From NCBI GenBank assembly GCA_014584605.1, contig JACTMO010000051.1, positions 1 through 54,067 on the forward strand: a stretch of 54,067 bases of DNA, given 5' to 3'. The notes beneath the pieces are model-generated. The model did not search any database. It had not been told where the DNA came from and saw only the letters and a program-made list of their open reading frames with translations. Position 1 is the stretch's first letter. Every line of letters starts with the position of its first letter. Below, in pieces: positions 42,407 to 52,300 of this stretch. The translations under genes and the position numbers were made by a program. Source of the DNA: Bacteroidota bacterium. GTDB lineage: Bacteria; Bacteroidota; Bacteroidia; Flavobacteriales_F; PHOS-HE28.

Positions 42407-44515
42407 ATGCGCCATTCGCTGCTGTTACTCACCCTTTCGATCCTCGCCGGACCTGCCGTCATCGCCCAGGACCATTGCCTGGCCGAAACGATCACGCGGA
42501 GGCATCTGCTGGAGCACGGCGGAACCGGCGACCTGGCCACGGCCCTGCGCCAGGTGCAGCGCGGGAACACCCGCGGTGGCGGGCTACAGACCGTGCCGGT
42601 GGTCGTGCACGTGGTGTGGAACACCGCTGCGGAGAACGTGCCTGACGCCGCCATCACCCAGATGATCGGTCAATTGAACCAGGACTACCAGCAAGCCAAT
42701 GCCGACCTGGCCAGCGTCCGCCCGGCCTTCACCGGTGTCATCGGCAACGGTGGCATGGCGTTCTGCCTGGCGACGGTGGACCCCAACGGAGCGCCGACCA
42801 CGGGCATCACCAGGACACAGACCACCGAGACCTGGTTCGACCCGGACACCGAGACGGACGACATGAAGTCCGCCCCGAAAGGCATCAGCCCGTGGAACCC
42901 CTCCCAGTACCTGAACATCTGGGTCTGCGACATCACCAGCGGCGCCACCGGCGGCACGGTGACCGTGGGCTATGCCTACCTGCCGGTGGGCGGTGTGGTG
43001 GGCTCCGGCATCGACGGGCTGGTGATCGACCACAACTACGGGCTCGGCGCAGGCGAACGCACGGCCACCCACGAGATCGGCCACTACTTCGGCCTGCTGC
43101 ATCCCTTCGACAACGGCACCTGCACGGACTCGGACGGGTTCAGCGACACCCCCATCACCGACAGCCCCACCTTCAGCTGCGGCAACACCAACCTGATGAA
43201 GTGCGGCACGCTGACGCAGTACGAGAACTTCATGGACTATGCCTCGTGCTGTGTGATGTTCACCGACCAGCAGGCGGCTTCCATGCAGGGCGTGCTGAAC
43301 GGGGTGCGCGCCTCCCTGCTCACCAGCCCGGGCTGTGGCACGGTGCCCTCGGGCCCCTGCATCCCCACGAGCGGTCAGGGCACTGCGGACGGGGACTACA
43401 TCGATGGCGTGCAGTTGGGCACCATCTCCAACCTGGGCACCGGCGGTACCGGCGGCCCCAGCTACGTGGACTACACCGGTCAGAGCACCGATCTGGAACG
43501 CGGCACCGCGCAGGTGCTCCAGGTGACCGCCGGGTCCTATGTTGGCGATGCCTTCGCCGCCTGGATCGACTACGACCATGACGACCTTTTCGAGGCCGGG
43601 GAGAAGCTCGGGGAAGCGACCAACACCTCGGCGGGCCAGGTGCTGTCCCTGCCCTTCAACGTGCCGATGAGCGCGACCCTGGGCCAGGCCCGGCTGCGGG
43701 TGCGCGGCGTGTTCATCAATACGGGCGAGCCCGACCCCGTGGACCCCTGCCACAACTACAACTGGGGGCAGACCGAGGACTACACGGTCCATATCACCGC
43801 GCCGGGCACCGGCTGCATCCCCACTTCCGCGAACGGCACCATCGACGGGGACTTCATCGACGGGGTGCAACTGGGCGCCATCCAGAACATCGGCACCGGT
43901 GGGACCTCGATGCCCACCTACTCCGACTACACCGGCCAGAGCACCGACCTGGTCAGGGGCGACAGCTACACCCTGGAACTGACCGGTGGCACGTACATCC
44001 CGGACAACTACGCGGCGTGGATCGACATGGACCACGACGGCCAGTTCGAACCGGGGGAGAAGCTTGGCGAGCTGGTCAGCAACAGCCCGCAGCAGAACCT
44101 CCCCATCGCGTTCACGGTGCCGATGAGCGCCGACCTGGGCGGCACGGTGATGCGGGTCCGCGGGGTTTTCCTCAACACCGGTGAACCCGACCCGGTGGAC
44201 CCCTGCTACAACTACGCCTGGGGCGAGACCGAGGACTACACGGTGAACATCACCACCTCCACCGGCGTGGCCGACGCATCGGCGGAGGGAGCGCGGATCA
44301 TCGTGCACGGGGGGCTGGCCGAGCTGCGCACCGCGCCCGGTGCCGGAAGGACCTATCGCGTGCTGGACGGCATGGGCCGTGTGGTGGCCCAGGGCCGCAT
44401 CGCCTCGGAACGCACCATCGTGCTCCACCACGGTGCAGCGGGCGTGTACCAGGTCCAGCTGACGGGTCCGGCGGACCGCGCGTTGGTGCTGCGCTTCACC
44501 GTGAGCGGCGAATAG
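42407..44515 (+). CDS. Secreted M43-type metalloprotease with two GEVED domains and T9SS sorting domain
   Basis: 702 residues. Signal peptide (LSILAGPAVIAQ), a propeptide-like stretch, then a pappalysin/M43 catalytic domain: VPVVVHVVWN, metzincin zinc site HEIGHYFGLLH at 222-232, and Met-turn FMDYASCCVMF near 280. Two tandem ~150-residue GEVED domains follow (CIPTSGQGTADGDYIDGVQ and CIPTSANGTIDGDFIDGVQ, each ending with a TEDYTV motif). The last ~80 residues form a T9SS type A-like sorting domain (YRVLDGMGRVVAQGRI). The two GEVED domains are close copies. Extracellular protease, secreted by T9SS. Confidence 0.9.
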   Translation: MRHSLLLLTLSILAGPAVIAQDHCLAETITRRHLLEHGGTGDLATALRQVQRGNTRGGGLQTVPVVVHVVWNTAAENVPDAAITQMIGQLNQDYQQANADLASVRPAFTGVIGNGGMAFCLATVDPNGAPTTGITRTQTTETWFDPDTETDDMKSAPKGISPWNPSQYLNIWVCDITSGATGGTVTVGYAYLPVGGVVGSGIDGLVIDHNYGLGAGERTATHEIGHYFGLLHPFDNGTCTDSDGFSDTPITDSPTFSCGNTNLMKCGTLTQYENFMDYASCCVMFTDQQAASMQGVLNGVRASLLTSPGCGTVPSGPCIPTSGQGTADGDYIDGVQLGTISNLGTGGTGGPSYVDYTGQSTDLERGTAQVLQVTAGSYVGDAFAAWIDYDHDDLFEAGEKLGEATNTSAGQVLSLPFNVPMSATLGQARLRVRGVFINTGEPDPVDPCHNYNWGQTEDYTVHITAPGTGCIPTSANGTIDGDFIDGVQLGAIQNIGTGGTSMPTYSDYTGQSTDLVRGDSYTLELTGGTYIPDNYAAWIDMDHDGQFEPGEKLGELVSNSPQQNLPIAFTVPMSADLGGTVMRVRGVFLNTGEPDPVDPCYNYAWGETEDYTVNITTSTGVADASAEGARIIVHGGLAELRTAPGAGRTYRVLDGMGRVVAQGRIASERTIVLHHGAAGVYQVQLTGPADRALVLRFTVSGE

Positions 44516-44635
44516 CGCGACCGGTCGACGAAAGCACGGCATCCGTACCCCCTGAACCGCGGGTTCGGCGGATCGTGTGGCGACCGGCGAACATCCCGTG
44601 CGGACGGGACGTATGCGTGTACACACCCAACCGCC

Positions 44636-45244
44636 ATGCGTCCGCGCACCGTCGTCTGTCTCGCCCTGCTGTCCACCTTCACCACCTTGAGCGCCCAGCG
44701 GAGCGCCATCGGGATCAAGGGTGGGGTCGTTGTGGGCACGGCACGCTCCGAACTGGTGCGTTACGGGATGGTCCCCGGCGCCACGCTCGGCGCCTATGCG
44801 GCCATCCAGGCCAGCGACCGGATCGAGGTCCAGCCGGAACTGGTCGCAAGCCTTCAGGGCGCCTCGTACTTGGTGGGTGAGGACGAAGTGCGCTGGGTGG
44901 ACCGCCAGCTCTACGCCCAGCTGCCCGTGTCGGTGAAGTTCTTCGTGACCAACACGCTCAACCTGCAGGTGGGCGGGCAACTGGGATGGCTGTTGCTGGC
45001 CCGCACCGACACCGACGACGGGACGGTGAACACCACGGACCGGTTCGTCCCCCTCGATGCCGGTGTGATCGCCGGTGTGGGCGTGGACCTGATGCACGGC
45101 ACCGACCTGACCCTGCGCTACTACGGCGGCATCACCCCCACGCTCGCCGACGACAGCGCCATCTATCCGAGGAACAACACCCTGCAGCTCACGGTAGGTC
45201 ACCGGTTCGGGCCGTTCGGGAAGAAGTACAAGCAGCGGCGCTGA
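44636..45244 (+). CDS. PorT-like outer-membrane beta-barrel protein
   Basis: 202 residues with a signal peptide ([13 protein letters not shown]) and alternating amphipathic strands of an OMP_b-brl_2 type barrel: [61 protein letters not shown], ending [20 protein letters not shown]. Function unknown; such proteins are abundant in Bacteroidota outer membranes. No -7 element was found; the 120 bp upstream contains short palindromes (GAACC-GCG-GGTTC) only. Confidence 0.75.
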   Translation: MRPRTVVCLALLSTFTTLSAQRSAIGIKGGVVVGTARSELVRYGMVPGATLGAYAAIQASDRIEVQPELVASLQGASYLVGEDEVRWVDRQLYAQLPVSVKFFVTNTLNLQVGGQLGWLLLARTDTDDGTVNTTDRFVPLDAGVIAGVGVDLMHGTDLTLRYYGGITPTLADDSAIYPRNNTLQLTVGHRFGPFGKKYKQRR

Positions 45245-45252
45245 GCCCCGAG

Positions 45253-45260
45253 TATCTTTG
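45253..45260 (+). promoter_or_regulatory. -7 element TATCTTTG before purK
   Basis: Exact match with only 4 bp (GACC) between it and the GTG start of purK; predicts a leaderless purKE mRNA. Confidence 0.6.
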
Positions 45261-45264
45261 GACC

Positions 45265-46428
45265 GTGCGCCAAAGGCCCCTCATCGCATTGCTGGGCGGC
45301 GGCCAGTTGGGGCGGATGTTCATCGAGAACGCCCTGCGTTACGATGCCCGGGTCCATGTGCTGGACCCCGACCCGGACTGTCCCTGCGCCGCGATCGCCG
45401 AACGGTACGTGCGGGGTTCCTTCGCCGACCGGGATACCGTGCTCGACTTCGTCCGGGAGGCCGATGTCGTGGGCATCGAGATCGAGCACGTGAGCGTGGA
45501 GGCCCTGGAGCAGGCCCGGGCCATGGGCAAGCGCGTGATCCCCGACCCGGCGGTGCTGCGCACCATTCAGGACAAGGGAGCCCAGAAGCTCTTCTACCAG
45601 GAGAAAGGCATCCCCACCGCACCCTTCACCCTGGTGGAGGACCGTGCGACGCTGCTGGCCTCCCCCCCGCCCCTGCCGGCCTTCCTAAAGGCCCGCACCG
45701 GGGGCTACGACGGCAGGGGCGTACTGCCGTTGCGCGGGTCGCAGGACCTGGAACGGGCCTTCGACGGACCCGGTGTGGTGGAGCATCATGTGGACATCGC
45801 GCTGGAGCTCGCGGTGCTGGTGGTCCGGGACGACGCGGGCAACACCATGAGCTACGACCCCGTGGAGATGGTGTTCGACCCGCGGTACAACCTGGTGGAC
45901 CACCTGCGTGCACCGGCCCGCGTGGACGCTGCGACCGCCCGGCAGGCCCGGCAACTGGCCGAACAGGTCGCCGGGGCGTTCGCCGCCACGGGGCTTTATG
46001 CAGTGGAACTGTTCCTGACGCGCGATGGCCAGCTCCTGGTGAACGAGACGGCCCCGCGTGCGCACAACTCGGGCCACCACACCATCGAGGCCTGCGCCAG
46101 CAGCCAGTTCGACCAGCTGCTGCGGCTCTACCTCGGCCTGCCCATCGGCGATGGACGGCTGCGTGCCCATGCGGCCATGGTGAACCTGGTGGGCGAGGGC
46201 GGCCGGGGCGAACCGGTGCTCAACGGCCTGTCCGATATCGTACACGTGCCCGGGGCCTTCGTCCACCTGTACGGCAAACGCGAGACGCGCGACGGGCGCA
46301 AGATGGGCCACGTGACCTTGCTCGCCGGGGACCACCTTGCACTGGACCAGGGCATCGCCGTGACGCGGCTGCATGGTCGTGTGGTCCCCGCCGCGATGAA
46401 CAGCACCCCAACACCGACCCAGGCATGA
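45265..46428 (+). CDS. purK: 5-(carboxyamino)imidazole ribonucleotide synthase
   Basis: 387 residues, ATP-grasp enzyme. Converts AIR, ATP and bicarbonate to N5-CAIR in purine synthesis. Motifs: [61 protein letters not shown] and [17 protein letters not shown]. The start is GTG at 45265; the frame is open upstream, but the -7 element abuts it. Its stop overlaps purE (ATGA). Confidence 0.95.
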   Translation: MRQRPLIALLGGGQLGRMFIENALRYDARVHVLDPDPDCPCAAIAERYVRGSFADRDTVLDFVREADVVGIEIEHVSVEALEQARAMGKRVIPDPAVLRTIQDKGAQKLFYQEKGIPTAPFTLVEDRATLLASPPPLPAFLKARTGGYDGRGVLPLRGSQDLERAFDGPGVVEHHVDIALELAVLVVRDDAGNTMSYDPVEMVFDPRYNLVDHLRAPARVDAATARQARQLAEQVAGAFAATGLYAVELFLTRDGQLLVNETAPRAHNSGHHTIEACASSQFDQLLRLYLGLPIGDGRLRAHAAMVNLVGEGGRGEPVLNGLSDIVHVPGAFVHLYGKRETRDGRKMGHVTLLAGDHLALDQGIAVTRLHGRVVPAAMNSTPTPTQA

Positions 46429-46928
46429 TCGGGATCATCATGGGCAGCCGCAGCGACCTGGAAGTGATGCGCGAGGCGGCCGACACCCTCAAGGAGTTCC
46501 AGGTGGAGCATGAGCTCACGGTGGTGAGCGCGCACCGCACACCGGAGCGCATGTTCGAGTACGCCCGCACGGCACGATCGCGTGGCCTGAAGGCGATCAT
46601 CGCCGGTGCCGGTGGTGCCGCGCACCTGCCCGGCATGGTGGCAAGCCTCACCACCCTGCCGGTGATCGGCGTGCCGATCCGCAGCCGCAACAGCATGGAT
46701 GGATGGGACAGCCTGCTGAGCATCGTACAGATGCCCGCCGGTGTGCCCGTGGCCACGGTGGCGGTCAATGGCGCGCGCAACGCGGGGCTCCTGGCCGTGC
46801 AATTGCTGGGTGCCCACGACCCGGTGATCGCCGCCGCACTGGAACGCTTCAAACGCGACCAGCAGACCAAGGTCCACGACGGCATCGGCGCCCTGCGACA
46901 GCAGTTCCCGAACCGCTTCGACCCCTGA
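46425..46928 (+). CDS. purE: N5-CAIR mutase
   Basis: 167 residues, class I PurE. Converts N5-CAIR to CAIR, the step after PurK, so the pair forms a complete two-step unit. Motifs: [38 protein letters not shown] and LPVIGVPI. The ATG overlaps the purK stop by 4 bp. It converges with the L,D-transpeptidase gene, 21 bp apart. Confidence 0.96.
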   Translation: MIGIIMGSRSDLEVMREAADTLKEFQVEHELTVVSAHRTPERMFEYARTARSRGLKAIIAGAGGAAHLPGMVASLTTLPVIGVPIRSRNSMDGWDSLLSIVQMPAGVPVATVAVNGARNAGLLAVQLLGAHDPVIAAALERFKRDQQTKVHDGIGALRQQFPNRFDP

Positions 46929-46949
46929 ATCGCTGCCCTTCCGGTCCGG

Positions 46950-47540
46950 TCACGGTGCGATGTGGATCACCGTCCGGCCGGGCGTGATCAGGGCGTAGAT
47001 CTCGTCCAGGTCGCTGTTGCGCATGGAAATACAACCCAGCGTCCAGTCGATGCCGGCGCTGATCAGCCCGTCCATGCCCGCCGGAACCCCGTGCAACCCG
47101 AGCTCCCCACCGATGCGGGCGTCCTGCGGGATCTCACCACACGTACGCCGTGCCCGGAACCGTCGTTCGCTCTCGGCGTTCGGATAGTCGATCCATGCGA
47201 ACCGGTGCCATCTGGCATGCGGGTACTTGTCCCGGAAATGGAAGCTGCCCTCCGGGGTGCGCCCATCGCCCTGCATGCGCTTGTCCCCCTCCGGTGCACT
47301 TCCCAGCACGATCGCATAGCAGCGCAGGATCTGTGAACCCCGCCATACACAGAGGCAGCGTTCGCTCTTGTCCACGCGCAGTTCGACCGCAGGCGTGTCG
47401 GTCACCAGGCTGTCCGAGGTGGGGTCCGGCGTGATCGTGGGCGCCTGTACCACGGACCGGGCATCGGGCGGGCGGGCTGCTGAAAGCCAGGCCATGCTCC
47501 CGCACCACACAAGCAGGGCCAGGCCGGGAGCACCGATCAT
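46950..47540 (-). CDS. L,D-transpeptidase (YkuD-like) family protein
   Basis: 196 residues from the ATG at 47540. N-terminal hydrophobic anchor (LALLVWCGSMAWL), then a YkuD-type catalytic domain: VELRVDKSERCLCVWR, YAIVLGSAPEGDKRMQGDGRTPEG, and the catalytic region LHGVPAGMDGLISAG followed by TLGCISM with the nucleophile cysteine near 170. These enzymes cross-link peptidoglycan or attach proteins to it in the periplasm. The frame extends upstream to 47633, but that part gives no signal sequence. No clear -7 element. Confidence 0.82.
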   Translation of the reverse strand: MIGAPGLALLVWCGSMAWLSAARPPDARSVVQAPTITPDPTSDSLVTDTPAVELRVDKSERCLCVWRGSQILRCYAIVLGSAPEGDKRMQGDGRTPEGSFHFRDKYPHARWHRFAWIDYPNAESERRFRARRTCGEIPQDARIGGELGLHGVPAGMDGLISAGIDWTLGCISMRNSDLDEIYALITPGRTVIHIAP

Positions 47541-47661
47541 GGAGTTGTAACGCAGGACGGCCCGCGAGGCGTACGTCGACCCGGACCCTGGGGATCGTTC
47601 GCCGTTGGACCGGTCCCGATCACCGCCCATCACAAGCTCGTGCGACCGGGCCCCTGTCCGT

Positions 47662-47669
47662 TACCTTTC
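47662..47669 (+). promoter_or_regulatory. -7 element TACCTTTC
   Basis: Seven of eight consensus bases, 3 bp before the GTG start at 47673; leaderless translation predicted. Confidence 0.45.
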
Positions 47670-47672
47670 GGT

Positions 47673-48056
47673 GTGCGAAACACGGTGCGCTGCCTCTTGT
47701 TCGGGACCTGCCTCGGCATGGTCACCCTACCGGCCCCGGCGCAATCGCGGGAGGAACCGTCCGATGGACGGAGGATGCTCGATGCGCTCTGCGGCTGCAT
47801 GGGCAGCGTGGACCTGGGCGTAGCGGATGCCGAAGTGGAACGTCAGGTGCGCAGTTGCCTGGAGGGGGCCGTGCTGCGCCATCCGGGGGCGGCACGCGCG
47901 CTGCTTGAACGCTCCGTGGCGGAGGGCCGGGCGGGGTACAGGTTGGGCCAGGCGCTGGGGGATGCGCTGGACCGCAGGTGCGAGGCCTTCGGAGCCTTGC
48001 GGGAAAGACTGCGTAGGGCGTACGGTGCCGACCTGTTGAAAAAGGGCGGCACCTGA
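47673..48056 (+). CDS. Small exported protein of unknown function
   Basis: 127 residues from GTG 47673, with a signal peptide (CLLFGTCLGMVTLPAPAQS). The mature part is helical and arginine-rich with four cysteines (LCGCMGS, VRSCLEG, RRCEAFG). I recognise no family. The start was set by the -7 element immediately upstream; an in-frame ATG at 47640 lies before it. Convergence or coupling with neighbours gives no clue to its job. Confidence 0.6.
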   Translation: MRNTVRCLLFGTCLGMVTLPAPAQSREEPSDGRRMLDALCGCMGSVDLGVADAEVERQVRSCLEGAVLRHPGAARALLERSVAEGRAGYRLGQALGDALDRRCEAFGALRERLRRAYGADLLKKGGT

Positions 48057-48107
48057 GGCCGCAGGATCGTGACGGCTGTGCCAACTTGCGGACCCAATCC
48101 GAGAACG

Positions 48108-49328
48108 ATGCGCCTGGCCCTTTCCTTCCCCCTCGTCCTGTCCGTCCTCCTTGCCGAGCCCAGCACCGCACAATGGACCGCCCTGTCCAGCGGACAACAG
48201 CAGACCCGCAGCATGACCTCCCAGGGCGGCGCGCTCTTCGCGGTCACCTTCCCCACGGGGATGAAGAAGAGCACCAACGGGGGTTCCGCCTGGACCGCAG
48301 CGAACACGGGCCTGCCGCAGAACGGTGGCAACTACTTCGTGGAATCAGTGGGACGCCATGGCTCGTCGCTCTTCGCGGGCACGCAATCGGGCATCTACCG
48401 TTCGGACAATGGCGGGAGCTCCTGGAGCAGTGTGAACGGCAGCCTGACGGCCACCAATCAGGTTTACGCCAACAAGTTCTTTTCCTTCGGCAACGACCTT
48501 TTCGCCGTGTTCGCCGGACAGGTGAGCCAGGGCGGTGGCATCTGGAAGACCGACAACCTGGGCAGCACCTGGAACGTGGGCCACTCCGGCATGGGGGCCA
48601 ACACGATCGTGTACCACCTCACCCAGATCGGGAACCTGCTCTATGCGGGCACGAACACCGGCATCTACACCAGCACGAACAACGGCCTCAATTGGACGGC
48701 GATGGCCTCGGTGAACTACGCGGTGTTCGGCGTGGCCGCGGCGGGCAGCAACCTGGTGATGCTCTCCACCTTCGGGGCGCGGTACAGCACCAACAACGGC
48801 ACCACTTGGAACAACGCCACCGGTGCGCCGGGAAGCCTGGCCGATGGGGAGATCATCGGCTACGACGGCAAGGTGTTCGTGATCGCGCCGGACCAGACCG
48901 GGATCTATCGCTCCATCGACAACGGCGTTTCCTTCTCCGCGTACAACGGGGGCATTTCGGTGATCGACCTGGTGAGCCTCGAGGAGTTCTTTGCGGATGG
49001 CAATCTGCTTTATGTGGGGTCGTTCATGGACATTTACAGCACCGTGGGCAGCACGGTGACCGTGGCGGAGGAGGCCCCCGCCCCGACGGCCTATCTGTAC
49101 CCCACCGTTTTCGAGGATGGCTTCACGGCCGTGATGCCGGAAGGGCAGGGCGAGGTCTCGCTCGTGCTGTACGACACCCAGGGCCGTGAAGCCCTGCGCA
49201 CCGACGGGCTTGGAGCCGGCGAACACCGCATTGAACGCGGCGACCTCAAGGCCGGCACCTACCGCTGTGCGGTGGTGGGCGCGGACGGTGGCCGCAAGGG
49301 CCGGGTGGGCACCGTGATCGCCCGCTGA
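48108..49328 (+). CDS. T9SS-sorted beta-propeller (BNR/YCF48-like) protein
   Basis: 406 residues. Signal peptide ends AEPSTAQ. Then about seven propeller blades with Asp-box-type motifs: KKSTNGGSAWTAA, YRSDNGGSSWSSV, WKTDNLGSTWNVG, YTSTNNGLNWTAM, YSTNNGTTWNNA, YRSIDNGVSFSAY. The C-terminal ~85 residues are a T9SS type A sorting domain (AYLYPTVFEDGFTAV, LKAGTYRCAVV). Likely a secreted or surface-bound propeller protein; no glycosidase active-site set seen. Start at ATG 48108 gives the signal peptide; an upstream in-frame GTG (48069) is less likely. Confidence 0.82.
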   Translation: MRLALSFPLVLSVLLAEPSTAQWTALSSGQQQTRSMTSQGGALFAVTFPTGMKKSTNGGSAWTAANTGLPQNGGNYFVESVGRHGSSLFAGTQSGIYRSDNGGSSWSSVNGSLTATNQVYANKFFSFGNDLFAVFAGQVSQGGGIWKTDNLGSTWNVGHSGMGANTIVYHLTQIGNLLYAGTNTGIYTSTNNGLNWTAMASVNYAVFGVAAAGSNLVMLSTFGARYSTNNGTTWNNATGAPGSLADGEIIGYDGKVFVIAPDQTGIYRSIDNGVSFSAYNGGISVIDLVSLEEFFADGNLLYVGSFMDIYSTVGSTVTVAEEAPAPTAYLYPTVFEDGFTAVMPEGQGEVSLVLYDTQGREALRTDGLGAGEHRIERGDLKAGTYRCAVVGADGGRKGRVGTVIAR

Positions 49329-49361
49329 ACGGGCATTTCCGGCGCATAAGGACCGATCGGT

Positions 49362-49369
49362 TATCTTCC
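49362..49369 (+). promoter_or_regulatory. -7-like element TATCTTCC
   Basis: TAnnTTTG relative 18 bp before the GTG start of the giant repeat protein. Confidence 0.4.
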
Positions 49370-49387
49370 CGCGGCAACCCTGCGGAA

Positions 49388-52300
49388 GTGACCCACCGCG
49401 TCCTGCTCCTGGCCTGTGCGCTCGTGCCGACCCTCGTGCTGGCGCAGCCTTGCATGGTCACCTACACCTATTCGGCCACACCGCCGCCGGTGAACGGGAC
49501 CTACTCGGGTGGCCAGTCGGTCACCTTCTGCTTCACGGTCACCTACTGGAACACCACCAGCTCCAACTGGTTCCACGGCCTGGTGCCGATCCCGGGACCT
49601 GGATGGGACCTCAGCACCCTGACGCCCGGCCCGCCTCCGGCCACCTGTGGGCCGAGCACCGGGAACTGGGGTTGGTATGCGACCTGCACGGGCACGGCGA
49701 TCACGGCCATCGGGCCGGTGGGCCCGGGGTTCTTCTTCGACCTGAACAACGACGGGAACCCGGGCAACAACTTCGGCGACTACTGCAACGGCGCCACCAA
49801 CTGGCAGTTCTGCTGGACGGTGAGCGTGGCCAGCGGGGTGGACTGCGTGGACGGGGCGGACCTGGGCATGACGGTGAACACCTATGGCGACAGCGAGACC
49901 GGCGCCTGGAGCTCCTCGGCCTGCACCGGCGATGCCATCGTGGCCAGCGCGCCCGCCACCGCCGCCTGCTGCGTGGCCGAAGCAGGCGCCGACACCACGA
50001 TCAGCAGCTGCGACCAGGGTCCACCGATCGACCTCTTCACCCTGCTCGGCAGTACGGCCCAGCCCGGTGGTACGTGGACCGATCCGCTCGGGAACCCCGC
50101 CAGCGGCATGCTCGACCCTGCAACAGGGACCACGGGCGGATACGTGTACGTGGTGGTGGATGGCAACGGCGGCTGCTCCGATCAAGCCGTGGTCACGGTG
50201 ACCATCAGCCCGCAACCGATGGCCGGCAGCTCCACCACCATCGCGCTCTGCAGCGACGGCGCGGTCACCGACCTCTTTGCGCTCCTGGGCACCAATGCCG
50301 ATCCCGGTGGAACCTGGAGCGGACCGGGCCCGCTCAACGGGAACCTGCTGGACCCCGCCACAGGTGCGGGCGGGCTCTACACCTACGCCCTGGTGGGAAC
50401 GCCGCCCTGTGTGGATGCGCAAGCCACGGTGGACGTACAGCTCTCCGTTGCACCGTCCGCCGGCCTGGGAGGCACCGTGGCGCTCTGCAGTACGTCGCCA
50501 TCCATCGACCTGTTCCTTCAACTTGGTGGCAACCCCGATATCGGTGGGGTGTGGACCGATCCGAACGGGCAGGTCCATGGTGCGCAGTTCGATCCCGCTT
50601 CGGACCCGGCCGGGGTGTACACCTACACGGTGACCGGCACCGCCCCGTGCAGCGATGCCAGTGCGGCCCTGAACATCACGGTGGACCCCGAACCGGACGC
50701 CGGGCAGGGTGGCGCCTTCACCCTCTGTTCCACTTCCGGTGTGCTCGACCTCTTCGCGCAGCTGACGGGCACTCCTCAGGCCGGAGGTGGCTGGACCGAC
50801 CCGAACGGATCGGCATTCGGAGGTCTCTTCACGCCCGGTGTCAGCATCGATGGGAACTACACCTACACGGTGGGCACAGGGCCGCCCTGCGGAACGGCGA
50901 CCGCCACCTTGACGATCACCACGGAGATCGCTCCCGATGCCGGTGCGGATGCTGCCGTGGCCGTGTGTGCGGCCGGTGGGACCACCGACCTGTTCGGCAT
51001 CCTTGGCGGCACACCGCAACCCGGAGGGCTCTGGACCGACCCGAACGGAACGGCCTTCTCCGGACCCTACGACCCCGTGCTGCATGACCCCGGCGCCTAT
51101 ACCTACACGATCAATGGCGGCACCGCCTGTCCGGCGGACGTGGCCACCGTGCAGGTGACAGAGGTGAACCAGCCCGATGCGGGAACCGATGTCACGGTGA
51201 GCCTGTGCGACGACCTGCCCTCGGCCGACCTCTTCCAACTGCTGGGGGGGGCGCCCGATCCCGGCGGCACCTGGACGGATCCCCTGGGCCAGGCGTGCTC
51301 CGGGGTGATCGCTCCCGGGACGGCCACGGCAGGCACCTACACGTACACGTTGAACGCACCCCCTCCCTGTAATCCGGCCTCGGCCGACGTGGACCTCACC
51401 CTCGTCCCCGCCCCGCCGACCGGACAGACCGCCACGCTGACCGTTTGCACCAGCTCCACACCGGTCGATCTGTTGCAGTTGTTCACCGGCCTGCCCAACA
51501 GCGGAAGCTGGACCGATCCGAACAACATGCCCATGAACGGCATGCTGGACCCCGCCACCGCCGCAGCAGGCACCTACACATACACCCTGGCCGCCAGTCC
51601 GCCCTGTGTGGACGGCACCCACACGGTGGCCGTCACCCTGCTGCCCCCTCCCGATGCCGGCACACCTGGCGCCCTCACCGTTTGTGCGGATGGGATGCCC
51701 GCATCGCTGTGGAACGCGCTCGGGGGCAGCCCGGACGCGGGTGGAGCCTGGACGGACCCGAACGGGATCACGCACGGCCCGGACTATGATCCGCCCAGCG
51801 ATGGCCCGGGAGACTTCCTGTACGTAGTGGTCGGTGTTGGGCCCTGCACCTCGGATTCGGCCGTGGTCACTGTCTCCGAGGTGACACCGCCCGATCCGGG
51901 CATGAACGCAAGTACGGCGGTGTGTGCGGGGGACCCTCCTTTCGATCCCTTCAGCCTGTTGGGCGGCACGCCTGATGCGGGTGGGGCCTGGACCGGCCCG
52001 GGTGGTGCCTGGGTGTCGCCACCCATCGATCCGGCAAGTGCCGCAAGCGGACCCTACACGTACACGGCGGCGGGCACGGCACCGTGCCCGGCCGAACAAG
52101 CCGTGCTCACCTTGACGGTCGATGCGCTGCCCCAGGCCGGAAACGACGGCGCGATGCTGCTCTGTGCCTCGCAGCCTCCGGCCGATATGGCCCCGTTGCT
52201 GGGCGCCGCAGCCCAGGCCGGCGGCCAATGGACCTCACCGGACGGCACGCCCGTGACCTCGATCATCGATCCGGCGTCCGACAGCTCGGGCATCTACCAG

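Noticed and set aside
42584-45202. 872-codon minus-strand open frame
   Set aside because: Antisense to the M43 protease and barrel protein; composition is typical of a shadow frame.
49361-52228. 955-codon minus-strand open frame opposite the repeat adhesin
   Set aside because: It is repetitive only because the sense gene is repetitive; the sense frame has a signal peptide, domains and a T9SS tail.
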